Assembly: GCA_016710785.1 (NCBI GenBank)
Contig: JADJUE010000009.1
Location: 496,001-560,000 of the forward strand
Length of the DNA: 64,000 nucleotides
Direction of reading: 5' to 3'
From: Candidatus Epilinea brevis
GTDB taxonomy: Bacteria; Chloroflexota; Anaerolineae; Epilineales; Epilineaceae
Of the stretch, positions 1-10,184 are shown in pieces. Numbering within the stretch: the first letter of the stretch is position 1; every line of letters starts with the position of its first letter. Below the pieces are notes generated by a model, which was not told the DNA's origin, made no database searches, and was given only the letters and a program-made list of their open reading frames with translations. A program made the position numbers and the translations under genes.

Positions 1-2
1 GC

Positions 3-830
<828 letters not shown>

Positions 831-2453
831 GTGGACCAGGCCAACGACCTACCGACCGACGAGATGAACAGCAGCGGCATGGGGGCCGACGAGGCGCCGA
901 CCTCGTCGGCGCCGACGCCGGATGCCCCCGAAGAAGAGATGTCGATGATGGAACTCCTGCTGGAGGAGAGCGGCTTCATGCCGGGCAACTTCCAGCGGGG
1001 CGCCCTGGTAGAGGGCACCGTCGTCCGCAAGGACAAGAACCAGCTGACCCTGGACATCGGGGCCAAGCAGGAAGCGGTGGTTCCAGCCAGCGACCTGATG
1101 CGTCTGCCATCCGAGGTGGTTGACAAGCTCAAGGTCGGCGACACCGTGCGGGGCGTCATCATGCGGCCGGAAGGCGAGATCGTGATCTCCCTGTACCAGG
1201 CCTTGACCGTGGACGACTGGGACAAGGCCAAGGCGCTGGAAGAGAGCGGCGAGATCCTTGAACTGCCCATCGTCGGGACGAACAAGGGCGGTATCCTGGT
1301 GCAGCTGGGCAACCTGCAGGGCTTCATCCCCCGCAGCCACGTGGCCCAGGGCGCCGACGATGGGGACGGCTCCGCCCGCATGGGCATGGTGATCCCGGTC
1401 AAGGTCATCGAGGTCAACCAACGCAAGCGGCGGCTCATCGTCAGCGAGCGGCAGGCCCTGCGCGAATGGCGGTCGGCCAAGAAGGGCCGGCTCCTGGACG
1501 CGCTGCAGGAAGGCGAGACGCGTACGGGGGCGGTCAGCTCGGTCACCGACTTCGGCGCTTTCGTGGACCTGGGTGGTGCCGACGGTCTGATCCACGTGTC
1601 GGAGATCACCCATGAGCGCGGCCGGTCGCCCAAGGACATCCTCAAGGTGGGCCAGTCGATCAAGGTCTACATCTTGTCCATCGATCGTGAGCGCAGCCGC
1701 ATCGGGCTCAGCCTCAAGCGCCTGCAGCCGGATCCCTGGCAGACGGTCGAGCGCGATCATTATGTCGGCGAGCTGGCCGAGGCCACCATCGCCAACCTGG
1801 CCAAGTTCGGTGCCTTCGCGCGCTTGAACGACGGTTTGGAAGGCCTCATTCACATCTCCGAGCTGTCCGACGGCCATGTCGAGCATCCGCGGGAAGCCGT
1901 GCGTGTCGGGCAGCGGGTGACGGTGGAGATCATCGCCATCGATCCGGAGCGTCGCCGGGTGGGCCTGTCCATCCGCCGCGTGCCGACGCACCTGCGTACG
2001 ATCGACACCTCCGGCGAGGTGGATGAGCCGGAGGATGACGATGTCGTGGTCGCCGACCGCGCCTCCGAATCGGATGCCGCGGACAGGTCTGAGGAAGCGG
2101 ACGCTTCGGAAGCGGATGCTCCCATGGCGGTGGCGGCCGAGGACGATGAAACTGTCGAGGCTGTCGAGGCTGTCGATGACGGCGAAGCGGGCGAGGTTGG
2201 CGACGCTGATCCAGGCGACGCGGCTGCGGCTGCGTCCGAAGCTGGTGACACCGCTGCGACACCTTCCGCCGAGCAGGCGCCTTCCGACGAACCGGACGGG
2301 GACGCGGATGCAGCTGGTGATGCCGCAGCGATCTCCGCGGCTGAGACCGACGGCGGCGCCATTGCGGTGAGCCCGGCGGATGCGGCCGGGGACGACAGCG
2401 CTCCGGACGCCGACGGGGAGGTCACGACGCCCGCGGACGACAGCGGCTCGTGA
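831..2453 (+). CDS. S1 RNA-binding domain protein (ribosomal protein S1-like) with acidic tail
   Basis: A 540-residue protein starting with GTG directly after the rpoC stop. After a roughly 50-residue acidic leader come four S1/OB-fold repeats at about residues 58-130, 145-215, 230-300 and 315-385. Each has the usual pattern (GTVVRKDKNQLTLDIG, GAVSSVTDFGAFVDLGG, ATIANLAKFGAFARL), and the HISELS and IHVSEITHERG signatures are typical of S1 domains. The last 150 residues are low-complexity Ala/Asp/Glu. Proteins of this layout bind mRNA at the 30S subunit and help initiation. Translational coupling to rpoC is suggested by zero spacing. It could be called rpsA-like, but true S1 in many phyla has six repeats, so no symbol is given. 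Confidence 0.9.
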   Translation: MDQANDLPTDEMNSSGMGADEAPTSSAPTPDAPEEEMSMMELLLEESGFMPGNFQRGALVEGTVVRKDKNQLTLDIGAKQEAVVPASDLMRLPSEVVDKLKVGDTVRGVIMRPEGEIVISLYQALTVDDWDKAKALEESGEILELPIVGTNKGGILVQLGNLQGFIPRSHVAQGADDGDGSARMGMVIPVKVIEVNQRKRRLIVSERQALREWRSAKKGRLLDALQEGETRTGAVSSVTDFGAFVDLGGADGLIHVSEITHERGRSPKDILKVGQSIKVYILSIDRERSRIGLSLKRLQPDPWQTVERDHYVGELAEATIANLAKFGAFARLNDGLEGLIHISELSDGHVEHPREAVRVGQRVTVEIIAIDPERRRVGLSIRRVPTHLRTIDTSGEVDEPEDDDVVVADRASESDAADRSEEADASEADAPMAVAAEDDETVEAVEAVDDGEAGEVGDADPGDAAAAASEAGDTAATPSAEQAPSDEPDGDADAAGDAAAISAAETDGGAIAVSPADAAGDDSAPDADGEVTTPADDSGS

Positions 2454-2508
2454 CCATCGACTGATCGGGCCTGGCCCGGTTCAACCGCCGGTCACAAACG
2501 AGAATTCT

Positions 2509-2537
2509 GAAGGCGCTCCGCTCAGCGGGGCGCCTTC
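2509..2537 (+). terminator. Stem-loop after the S1-domain gene
   Basis: GAAGGCGC-t-CCGC-tca-GCGG-g-GCGCCTTC gives a 13-bp stem counting one T-G pair, with a 3-base loop, 56 bases past the S1-protein stop. It lies between convergent genes and overlaps the last codons of the minus-strand gene, so it may serve both directions. There is only a short T-poor tail. Confidence 0.6.
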
Positions 2538-4468
2538 GTCGTTTGGACCCCGTAGGCCAGCCAGGCGATCGCGGGCGCATCATCAGGCCTAGGCGTCACC
2601 AACAGCAGCCGCGCCGAGGGCTGCTCGCCGGACCACAGCTGGGCCTCGTTTTGTTCCGACCCGTTGCCGGCTGCGCGCGGAACCAACTCGACCCGAGCTC
2701 GCAGTCGAGTGCCGGGGACGAAGGTCGCAGGGATCGGCAAGAGGTCCACACCCAGCCAACTGGTGTCCGCCAAGGGCCCGATGCGGGTGGGTCCATCGAT
2801 GGCGCGGCGGCCGAGAGCCGCGAGCGGCGCCTCAGTTCGCCCCAACAGGACCGGTGCGGCGCCGGGGCCGGTGGGATCCCGCCACAGGCTGAGACGCAGG
2901 CGCCCGGCCCCCCGCCCAACGATGACGCCGAGTTCCAGGCGCTGGAGGCGCAGGGGTGCCGTGACGGTCAACACCTCGTCGATGGCCTCTCCGTCCTTCA
3001 GAAGCAACGACGGTACCACCGCCCCGTCAGTACCCCGCTGCAGGAGGACGGCGTCGTTGACCGGTCCACCGTAGGCCGCCGGCAGCAGCTGCGTCGTGGC
3101 GACCCACTGCGACAGGAGCAAGAGACCCGGCAAGGCGAACGCGAACACGCGCGGCATTCGGGCGACGCCGGTAGCGACCAGCCAGGCCGCGGCCGGCAGG
3201 GCGGGCAGAAGCAGCCGTCCTTGCAGCGCCGCTGGGTCCATCGCCGCGTTCCCCAAGGTTGCCAGGACCAGCAGCAGCGGACCCGCGGCGGCCAGCCAAC
3301 GCGTTCGACCGGGCGCCCCGCCGGCCGCGATGGCCGCCCCCGCGGCCGGACCGGCCGTCTGGTTCGCGGTCGGAAGCAGCGACAACCCGACGCAGGCCGC
3401 CAATGCGCCCAATAGGAGCCGTCGCAGCCGGTGGTCCAAGGTCACGTTCAGCCAGCCGTAGATGCCGGTCGTCGAGTCGAGCAAACGCAACAGGTCCTGC
3501 AGCCTACCGGCATCCGCCAGGCTCCCGCCGGCGGACCGCTGCAGCAACTGCGCCGGCAGGCGGGCCAGCCCGGCGAACAAGGGAAGCTGCGCCAACAGGG
3601 TCAGGACGAAGGCAGCCGTTGCCACAGCGACCACGAGCATCGCGGCGGCCCGACCGACGCCACGCCACCGTGCGCGGGGACGTGCGCGGGAATCCGGTCG
3701 GCCGGGCGGGCCGATCAGCGCGGCCAGTACCGGCACCAGGACCATCGGCAGGGCGTTGAGCTTGATCCCCGCCGCCAGACTCGCGGCCGCGCCGAGCGCC
3801 AGGCCGCGGCGGGCGACGGCCTTGCGGTCGGCGAGCGGTCCGGCGCGACGGCCGCCACGCGCCGCTGCCGGGCTCGCGATCACGGCCGCCAGGTACCACA
3901 GGCAGGCGCCGGCCAACCATGCGGCCGTATCGTTGGTCACCGTCGCGGCGGCAAAGGGCGTCATGGGCATGAGGATGACGAGTCCGGCCGCCAGGATCGG
4001 CGATGGACCACGGCCACCGCGCCGCAGACGGCGCGCGGCCGCCCAGGCCAGGGCGCAGGCGGGCGCGGCCAGAAGACCGTTGACAGCGCGCAGCAGCCGC
4101 AGCATGGCCGCGCCGGGATCGTCCATCGGGTGCAGGTAGGCGTTGGCCGCCAGCGGGAAGCGTGGTTCGTAGGCGGCTCGCGGAACAGCGTTCCAGCCCA
4201 GGGCGCGCAAGGTAAGGGCCGGCCACAGGTACCCTCCCGGCGGATGGTGGTACTCATAGGTGTCATCCGCCGAGGGCAGGCGGCCGCTGGCCAGCACCTC
4301 GGCATAGGCCAGATGCCACGGCTCATCGGGCGCCTCCCAGGCCGGCACGACGGCCAGGTGGATGAGCACGAGGGCCTGGCTGGCCATGACCAGCAGGACG
4401 GCCGACGCGGAAGCGGATGGTCGTGGTCTCACCGCGATGATTGTCGTCGCGCCTTCCGGGTCGGTCAA
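2522..4468 (-). CDS. Multi-pass membrane protein, GT-C glycosyltransferase/DUF2142-like
   Basis: A 648-residue protein with about ten hydrophobic segments. Near the N-terminus, the first loop has WEAPDEPWHLAYAEVLASG followed by YHHPPGGYLWPAL. The acidic 'DEP' loop after the first membrane helix is the hallmark of GT-C and DUF2142 polyprenyl-phosphate-sugar transferases. The C-terminal 170 residues are non-membrane and probably form an outer beta-rich domain. It is transcribed toward the S1 gene. The TTG at 4468 gives the longest frame; a GTG at 4432 is a good alternative because the first helix begins just after it. The sugar and the acceptor cannot be told from the sequence. Confidence 0.7.
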   Translation of the reverse strand: MTDPEGATTIIAVRPRPSASASAVLLVMASQALVLIHLAVVPAWEAPDEPWHLAYAEVLASGRLPSADDTYEYHHPPGGYLWPALTLRALGWNAVPRAAYEPRFPLAANAYLHPMDDPGAAMLRLLRAVNGLLAAPACALAWAAARRLRRGGRGPSPILAAGLVILMPMTPFAAATVTNDTAAWLAGACLWYLAAVIASPAAARGGRRAGPLADRKAVARRGLALGAAASLAAGIKLNALPMVLVPVLAALIGPPGRPDSRARPRARWRGVGRAAAMLVVAVATAAFVLTLLAQLPLFAGLARLPAQLLQRSAGGSLADAGRLQDLLRLLDSTTGIYGWLNVTLDHRLRRLLLGALAACVGLSLLPTANQTAGPAAGAAIAAGGAPGRTRWLAAAGPLLLVLATLGNAAMDPAALQGRLLLPALPAAAWLVATGVARMPRVFAFALPGLLLLSQWVATTQLLPAAYGGPVNDAVLLQRGTDGAVVPSLLLKDGEAIDEVLTVTAPLRLQRLELGVIVGRGAGRLRLSLWRDPTGPGAAPVLLGRTEAPLAALGRRAIDGPTRIGPLADTSWLGVDLLPIPATFVPGTRLRARVELVPRAAGNGSEQNEAQLWSGEQPSARLLLVTPRPDDAPAIAWLAYGVQTTKAPR

Positions 4469-4713
4469 TCATGACCGCCCCCTGGCCCGCCCCGTGCCCC
4501 TGTGTTATGATCGGATCGTTTTGGGGCGGCCGTCGAACCCAACGCGATGCCGGCCGGTATAACATAGCGAGCCGGACGAAGCGCCTTATCGGCGACCGAC
4601 CATCGGTGTCCCCGTGGATTCCCGGGGCCAGAGCGACGCATGCTGGGAGCCATCGTTCAGTCCCGCCGGCGCAGCCAGGCGAGCGAAACATCGGAGAGAT
4701 AGAGGAGCGAACC

Positions 4714-6690
4714 ATGCGAACATGCAAATGGCTGGTCTCGGCGCTGGTACTGGCGTTGAGTGTGCAGGTGATCGCCTGCAAGGGTCCGGCCGACGATGCC
4801 GGTCCGGCCGAGGAGGGTGCGGCAGGCAGCGGGACGGAAGCGGCGCCCGCTGAGAGCGCCAGTGTCTCGAAGGTTCCGGCCGACAGTTTCGTCCAAGTGA
4901 CCGCGGGTGAGCCCGAAACCCTGGACCCGGCCTGGAGCTACGAGACCTCCGGTTCGGCCATCGAGTCCAACATCTACGACACCTTGGTGTACTTCAAGCG
5001 GGAAAAGGCCGACGAGTTCGCGGCCAACCTGGCTGAGGCCTACACGGTGTCCGACGACGGGCTGACCTACACCTTCACGGTACGCGAGGGCGTGAAGTTC
5101 CATGCCGGCGGTGACTTCACAGCCAGCGACATGGCCTACACCATGCAGCGTGGCCTGCTGCAGGACCGCGCCGAAGGCCCGCAATGGCTGTTCATGGAGC
5201 CCCTGTTGGGCGTGAGCACCATCGAATCGATGGCCTTCGACCTGGCCGGCCTCGACGCCGCGGCCGACCCTGCGCCCACGATGGAGCAGGTGCCCGACGA
5301 TGTCAAGGTCAAGGTCTGCGAAGCCGTGCAGGCCTCGGTGACGGCAGACAACGCCGCCCGCACCGTCACCTTCACCCTCAAGACCCCCACGCCGTGGTTC
5401 CTGCAGCTGATCAGCCAGCCCTGGGGCGGCGCCTTGGACCAGGAATGGATGGTCGAGAACGGCGACTGGGACGGCACCTGCGCCACCTGGACCAAGTGGC
5501 ATAACCCGGAGAAGCAGAACACGGCGATCTTCGACAAGGCCAACGGGACCGGCCCCTACAAGCTGGGCGAGTGGAAGAAGGGCGAGCAGATCACCCTGGA
5601 AGGCAACGAGGCCTACTGGCGCACGGAGCCCATCTGGGAAGGCGGGCCCAGCGGCCCGGCGGACCTGAAGCACATCGTGGTGCAGTTCGTGGAGGAATGG
5701 GGCACCCGCTACGCCAAGCTGGAGGCCGGTGAGGCCGACGCCGTGGTGGTGCCACGCGCCAACATCGACCAGGTCGAGAAGATGATCCACACCGAATACG
5801 CCGGCGGCGATGAGTCGGCCCCCAGCACGGTGAAGAACCCCGACGGCGCGCTCAAGCTGTTCCTGGGCTACCCGTCCGTCTCCTCCGACGCGGCCACCTT
5901 CATCTTCGACGTCAACAAGGACAGCACCTTCCTGAAGAGCGGCAAGCTGGACGGCGAGGGCGTACCGCCGGACTTCTTCAGCGACATCCATGTCCGCAAG
6001 GGCTTCACCGCTTGCTTCGATTGGGACACCTACATCGCCGAAGGTCTGAAGGGCGAAGGGGTGCAGAGCCGTGGTCCCATCATCGCGGGTCTGCAGGGCT
6101 TCAAGGCTGATTCGCCGGTTGCCAGCTTCGACGCCAAGACCTGCGAGGAAGAGCTGGCCCTGGCCTGGGACGGCAAGCTGCCGGAAATGGGCTTCAAGAT
6201 GGCCATCGCCTACAACCAGGGCAACGACGCGCGCAAGACGGCGGCCCAGATCCTGGCCGACAACCTGGCGCAGGTGAACACCAAGTACGCCGTAGAGGTG
6301 CAGGAGCTCGAATGGCCCTCCTTCCTGGAGCAGCGCCGCAGCGGCAACCTGCCGATCACCATCGCCGGCTGGCTGGAGGATTACCACGATGCCTCCAACT
6401 GGGTAAGCCCGTTCATGGACCCGGAGGCCGGAGCCTACGCCCGCGCCCAGAACTTCCCGGCCGACATGCAGAAGAAGTACAAGGACCAGATCGTGGCCGC
6501 GGTGAACGAGGTCGATCCGGTCAAGCGCGACGCCATGTACGCCGACCTGCAGATGTGGGCCAACGATGACGCCATCGCGATCTGGCTGGCCCAGGCCACC
6601 GGTCGTTTCTACATCAGCAAGGACGTCAGCGGCTGGTACAACCACTCCCTGCAGCCGGGGCTCTGGTACTACACGCTGAGCAAGGAATAG
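4714..6690 (+). CDS. ABC transporter substrate-binding lipoprotein, peptide/nickel type (SBP_bac_5)
   Basis: A 658-residue lipoprotein. The ATG at 4714 follows a GGAG-like site and gives a signal peptide ending in a VIACKG lipobox, with Cys at residue 17. The frame is open further upstream, but only from this ATG does the protein begin with a signal. After an Ala/Glu-rich linker come family 5 solute-binding features: GEPETLDPAWSYETS, the YDTLVYF block, LTYTFTVREGVKFH and TASDMAYTMQR. These proteins capture oligopeptides or similar solutes outside the membrane and hand them to Dpp/Opp-type permeases, which follow downstream after a strong hairpin. At 658 aa it is longer than typical DppA because of internal insertions, including WFLQLISQPWGG with flanking loops. 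Confidence 0.92.
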   Translation: MRTCKWLVSALVLALSVQVIACKGPADDAGPAEEGAAGSGTEAAPAESASVSKVPADSFVQVTAGEPETLDPAWSYETSGSAIESNIYDTLVYFKREKADEFAANLAEAYTVSDDGLTYTFTVREGVKFHAGGDFTASDMAYTMQRGLLQDRAEGPQWLFMEPLLGVSTIESMAFDLAGLDAAADPAPTMEQVPDDVKVKVCEAVQASVTADNAARTVTFTLKTPTPWFLQLISQPWGGALDQEWMVENGDWDGTCATWTKWHNPEKQNTAIFDKANGTGPYKLGEWKKGEQITLEGNEAYWRTEPIWEGGPSGPADLKHIVVQFVEEWGTRYAKLEAGEADAVVVPRANIDQVEKMIHTEYAGGDESAPSTVKNPDGALKLFLGYPSVSSDAATFIFDVNKDSTFLKSGKLDGEGVPPDFFSDIHVRKGFTACFDWDTYIAEGLKGEGVQSRGPIIAGLQGFKADSPVASFDAKTCEEELALAWDGKLPEMGFKMAIAYNQGNDARKTAAQILADNLAQVNTKYAVEVQELEWPSFLEQRRSGNLPITIAGWLEDYHDASNWVSPFMDPEAGAYARAQNFPADMQKKYKDQIVAAVNEVDPVKRDAMYADLQMWANDDAIAIWLAQATGRFYISKDVSGWYNHSLQPGLWYYTLSKE

Positions 6691-6698
6691 CCTGACCG

Positions 6699-6740
6699 CC
6701 GGCGGGCGGAGGTCGACGCCGAGTCGCCTCCGCCCGCCGG
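6699..6740 (+). terminator. Strong hairpin between binding-protein and permease genes
   Basis: A perfect 14-bp GC-rich stem (CCGGCGGGCGGAGG pairing with its complement at 6727-6740), and the loop can pair further. It starts 8 bases after the lipoprotein stop. Its position suggests partial termination or mRNA stabilisation, giving more binding protein than permease, as in many ABC importers. Confidence 0.7.
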
Positions 6741-6825
6741 GCTTTCCGGATGACCTTCATCCATCTCCTGGGTCCAATCGCATTCCCGACCCCACCCGAG
6801 CCTCGACACTCGCGAGCAGGCGACG

Positions 6826-7857
6826 ATGACCACCTACATCATCCGCCGCACCTTGATCCTGCCGTTCACGCTCTTCGGGCTGACCATCCTGATCTTCGGT
6901 ATGATCAGCCTGCTGCCTTTGGGTGTCAGGGCGGCGCTCTACACCCCTGATATCCCCAAGAAGCCGGGCGACCTGGAACGGATCATCGCCACCTACGGGC
7001 TCGATGACCCCATCCACCTGCAGTACGGACGCTGGATGGGCAAGCTGCTGCGCGGTGATCTGGGCTTCTCGCAGACGGGCAAGGAGTCGGTGGCCAAGGT
7101 CATCTTCGACCACCTTCCGGCCACGGCGGAACTGGCGCTCTGGGCGATCGTCCCCATCGTCTTCATCGGCATCAACCTGGGCGTGATCGCCGCTTTGCGA
7201 CACAACCAGCCGATCGACCATGTGCTGCGCATCTTCAGCATCTTCGGCACGAGCCTTCCGGCGTTCATGGCCGGCTTGCTACTGCTGATGTTCTTCGCCG
7301 TGTACCTGGGCTGGCTGCCGACGGGTGGTCGCCTCACACCAGAGTTTCAGCGGGTGGTGGACAACCCGGCCTGGTTCAAGGCCACGGGCATGTACACGGT
7401 CGACAGCCTGCTCAATGGGCGTCTGGACGTGTTCGTCGATGCGCTCAAGCATATCCTCATGCCGGTCGTGGCGCTTTCGTACATCAGCTGGGCCATTCTC
7501 ATGCGCATCACGCGCTCCAGCATGTTGGAGACCTTGCGTCAAGATTACGTCAACACCGCCCGCTCCAAAGGACTGACGGAGGCGGAGGTCATCCGCAAGC
7601 ATGCCCGCCCCAACGCCATGTTGCCGGTGACGACGGTGGCCGGCGCTCAGCTGATCGGCCTTTTGGGCGGCGCCCCGATCACCGAGACGGTCTTTCATTG
7701 GCCGGGCATCGGCAAACGCTTCGTCGATGCGGCAGCCAACCTGGACGTGGTCACGGTACTGGGCTTCATGATGTTCACGGGCACGGTGCTGGTGGTGGGC
7801 AACCTGCTCATCGATCTGCTCTATGCCTGGATGGACCCCCGCGTGCGATTCAACTGA
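6826..7857 (+). CDS. ABC transporter permease, DppB/OppB family
   Basis: A 343-residue inner-membrane protein with six predicted helices. It begins MTTYIIRRTLILPFTLFGLTILIFG, the usual N-terminus of this family. The DPIHLQYGRWMGKLLRGDLGFS segment and the C-terminal cytoplasmic EAA-type loop (QDYVNTARSKGLTEAEVIRKHARPNAMLPV), which docks the ATPase, are both clear. With the next gene it forms the heteromeric channel for the upstream binding protein. No dppD/dppF-type ATPase genes lie in the window, so ATP-binding subunits must be encoded elsewhere. Confidence 0.93.
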   Translation: MTTYIIRRTLILPFTLFGLTILIFGMISLLPLGVRAALYTPDIPKKPGDLERIIATYGLDDPIHLQYGRWMGKLLRGDLGFSQTGKESVAKVIFDHLPATAELALWAIVPIVFIGINLGVIAALRHNQPIDHVLRIFSIFGTSLPAFMAGLLLLMFFAVYLGWLPTGGRLTPEFQRVVDNPAWFKATGMYTVDSLLNGRLDVFVDALKHILMPVVALSYISWAILMRITRSSMLETLRQDYVNTARSKGLTEAEVIRKHARPNAMLPVTTVAGAQLIGLLGGAPITETVFHWPGIGKRFVDAAANLDVVTVLGFMMFTGTVLVVGNLLIDLLYAWMDPRVRFN

Positions 7858-7983
7858 GGGAATCATGGACAGTTCCGCGCGCAGCCATCGGCATCCAGCC
7901 CGGAGCTCACGGGCCCCGGCTCTATCACGCACCTGGACCCGCAAGAGGTTCGACGGCGTCTGACGGCACAGATCCTGGCGGAC

Positions 7984-9015
7984 GTGGAAGAGCGGCACGC
8001 CCATGCGGCGAGGCAGGAAGATCCGCGCAGCCCCCGGCGGGTGTTGCTGGGCTTGCTGCGCAACCCGGCGTCGCTGCTGGGCCTAGTGCTGCTGCTGGGC
8101 TTCGTGATCGTGGGCGTCATGGCTCCGGTCTTGGCGCCCTGCCCGCCGGAGCCGCGCTACCAGAACGTCTGCGGCGTGGACCATTACCGGGTGCCGCGCT
8201 ACGGCTACGGCACCGAGCCTAAGCCGCCCAGTGCGGTCGAGCGCTGGAAGTGGGGCACGACGGCCACGCAGTACGACATCTACTACGGCGTCATCTGGGG
8301 CACGCGCACGGCCTTCAAGGTGGGCTTGCTGATCACCACGCTGTCGTTGATCATCGGCCTGGCGGTGGGTTCGGTATCGGCTTATTACGGGGGCTGGGTG
8401 GACGAAGCCATCATGCGCGTCGTCGAGATCTTCATGGCGGTTCCGTTCGTCCTGGCGGCGATCACATTCGCCACGGTGCTGCAACAGGTGCAGCTGCACA
8501 ACGCGCTGCCGGATTGGCTGCTGACCCTGGGGCCGGACGGCTACACGATGGGCGATCTGATCCCCAACCGCATGGAGGGGGTGCTGCCGGCGATGATCGC
8601 CCTGATCGTCTTCGGCTGGACGGGTTACGCCCGCCTGATCCGCTCGGACATCCTGTCGCTGAAGCAGCGCGAGTTCGTCTGGGCGGCCCGCAGCCTGGGC
8701 GCCAGCGACCTGCGGATCATCACGCGCCACCTGCTGCCCAACGCCATCTTCCCGGTGCTGGTGCTGGCCAGCCTGGAGATCGGAACGGTGGTGCTCTCCT
8801 TCGCCGCCCTGGCCTTCTTCGGCCTGGGCGTGCCGGATGGCTACGCCGACTGGGGGCAGATGATCTCCAGCGCGCGCGACAGGGTTCCCAGTTTGGTCAA
8901 GGACTGGTATATCGTGGCCTTCCCCGGTGTCGCGATCATGCTCTTCAGCCTGTCGTGGAACCTGGTGGGGGACGCAGTGCGGGATCTTTTGGATCCGAGG
9001 ATGGCTGGGCGCTGA
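7984..9015 (+). CDS. ABC transporter permease, DppC/OppC family
   Basis: A 343-residue partner permease. The NPASLLGLVLLLGFVIVGVMAPVLAP N-terminus is typical of DppC, and the EAA loop (LKQREFVWAARSLGASDLRIITRHLLPN) is intact. A periplasmic loop of about 60 residues (Cys-containing, CPPEPRYQNVCG) sits after helix 1. The start is uncertain. The frame is open without a stop from the end of the previous gene, and the sequence THLDPQEVRRRLTAQIL just upstream of the GTG at 7984 looks like coding DNA, so translation may begin earlier from a rare codon. An ATG at 7865 is in another frame and soon meets a stop. Confidence 0.9.
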   Translation: MEERHAHAARQEDPRSPRRVLLGLLRNPASLLGLVLLLGFVIVGVMAPVLAPCPPEPRYQNVCGVDHYRVPRYGYGTEPKPPSAVERWKWGTTATQYDIYYGVIWGTRTAFKVGLLITTLSLIIGLAVGSVSAYYGGWVDEAIMRVVEIFMAVPFVLAAITFATVLQQVQLHNALPDWLLTLGPDGYTMGDLIPNRMEGVLPAMIALIVFGWTGYARLIRSDILSLKQREFVWAARSLGASDLRIITRHLLPNAIFPVLVLASLEIGTVVLSFAALAFFGLGVPDGYADWGQMISSARDRVPSLVKDWYIVAFPGVAIMLFSLSWNLVGDAVRDLLDPRMAGR

Positions 9016-9255
9016 GGTTGTTCGCCGGCGGGATGTGACCGGGTAGAGGCGTTGGAGGCGGATCTGTCCTGCCTCGGTTTGATCAGCACAGTATGGGCTG
9101 ACTTGGTCAACTGGCCTGGGTTGCAGTAATTCTGTTGTCTGTACTTTCATCGGGTCCGGCCGATGCGGTGGTGCCGGATCCGACTGAGGGTACTGATTCG
9201 CAACAGCTCTGATCAGACGGCGGAAATCCCGGCTTCCGGGGTGTTTATCCTCTGA

Positions 9256-9281
9256 GAGCGACCGCAGATGGCGGGTCGCTC
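9256..9281 (+). terminator. Stem-loop downstream of the permease genes
   Basis: GAGCGACC and GGTCGCTC pair as an 8-bp stem around a 10-base loop, about 240 bases past the permease stop and 19 bases before the cyclase remnant. The rest of 9016-9255 shows no gene-like frame. Confidence 0.4.
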
Positions 9282-9299
9282 CTGGAACGGAGACGCCCA

Positions 9300-9943
9300 A
9301 TGGAAACGAGACTACCAGAGGACCTGATCGGCAACCGACGCGGCGTGGACGAAGACGTCGATGTCACGATCGAGCCGGTCGGGAGAATCGCCTCGCATCT
9401 GGCCCCTTCACACGAACTATGGACGACGCTCTTCTTCACCGACCTGCAAGGTAGCACGGCGCTGTGGCGAAGCAACGCGAAGGCGATGGGGCGCGCCCTG
9501 GCAGCCCTCAGTTTCGTGCTCCACCATCTGGTCGACCACTTCCAGGGCATTGTATTCAAGACGGCCGGCGAAGCTGTACTGACGGGTCTTTTCCACCGTC
9601 ACCGGCGCCCCGAAGTGCGCGATCACGGCCGACGTCTTCTTGAGGCATCGGGATGGGGTCCATCGCAGCTACTGATTGGATTCTTGACTGCGTGGTCATC
9701 CACGCCGGCTGTGTGTTCGTCCGCAGCCACGACTGTTTCAGCCCGGGGGTACCCTACGCCTCGCGTCTGGTGGCAGTCGCCCCATCGCCGCAGATCCTGG
9801 TGACCGAAGTCTCGCTTGTCGCCTGGAATCGCGCCGAGCTGCCCCGACTGTGCTTCGAGGTACCCCGCGTCGGGGAAGTGCGGCATTTCGGACAGGGGGA
9901 GGTGGACTACCGGGTGGGACGTGCCCAGTCCGAGGTGGGGTGA
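9300..9943 (+). pseudogene. Decayed class III nucleotidyl cyclase
   Basis: The first frame (from 9300) gives LWTTLFFTDLQGSTALWRSN and then HFQGIVFKTAGEAV. These match the start of a class III cyclase catalytic domain (consensus FLFTDIEGSTRLWE and GRVFKTVGDAF). The frame then runs into unrelated residues. A second frame (about 9700-9943) resumes with CFSPGVPYASRLVAVAPSPQILV and ends GEVRHFGQGEVDYRVG, matching the end of the same domain. The middle is lost or shifted, and Gly-Asp of the second metal site has become Gly-Glu. It was probably a standalone cyclase and is now inactive. A full-length relative is fused to a NACHT protein at 36.6 kb. Confidence 0.65.
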
Positions 9944-10184
9944 ATCCTCGGGCGGGGCGGTCACGATCGGTGGACCACCATTGCAGAGGGCCTGACCTAA
10001 TGCGTTTGCACGCCGCATACGGCGTGGTGTACCTGCCTGACCCGGACAGTGGCTGACACTAACCACCATGAATGCTCAGCCTCCGATTTTGATCCGGCTC
10101 TTTCCGACATCAGCCGATGCTGGGTTGTGTTCGCCGTACACTCCCCATTGACTGTACTTCCGTCTGCATAATCCGGAGCCATCC

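Noticed and set aside
849..1991. Long open frames opposite the S1-domain gene and other GC-rich genes (such as 4657-6645 minus, 8083-9300 minus, 56434-58824 minus)
   Set aside because: They mirror well-identified genes on the other strand, have biased residues from GC-rich codons, and show no domain or ribosome site.
10149..10173. TTGACT followed by CATAAT ahead of the acyl cluster as a sigma-70 promoter
   Set aside because: The gap is only about 13 bases, too short for a standard promoter.
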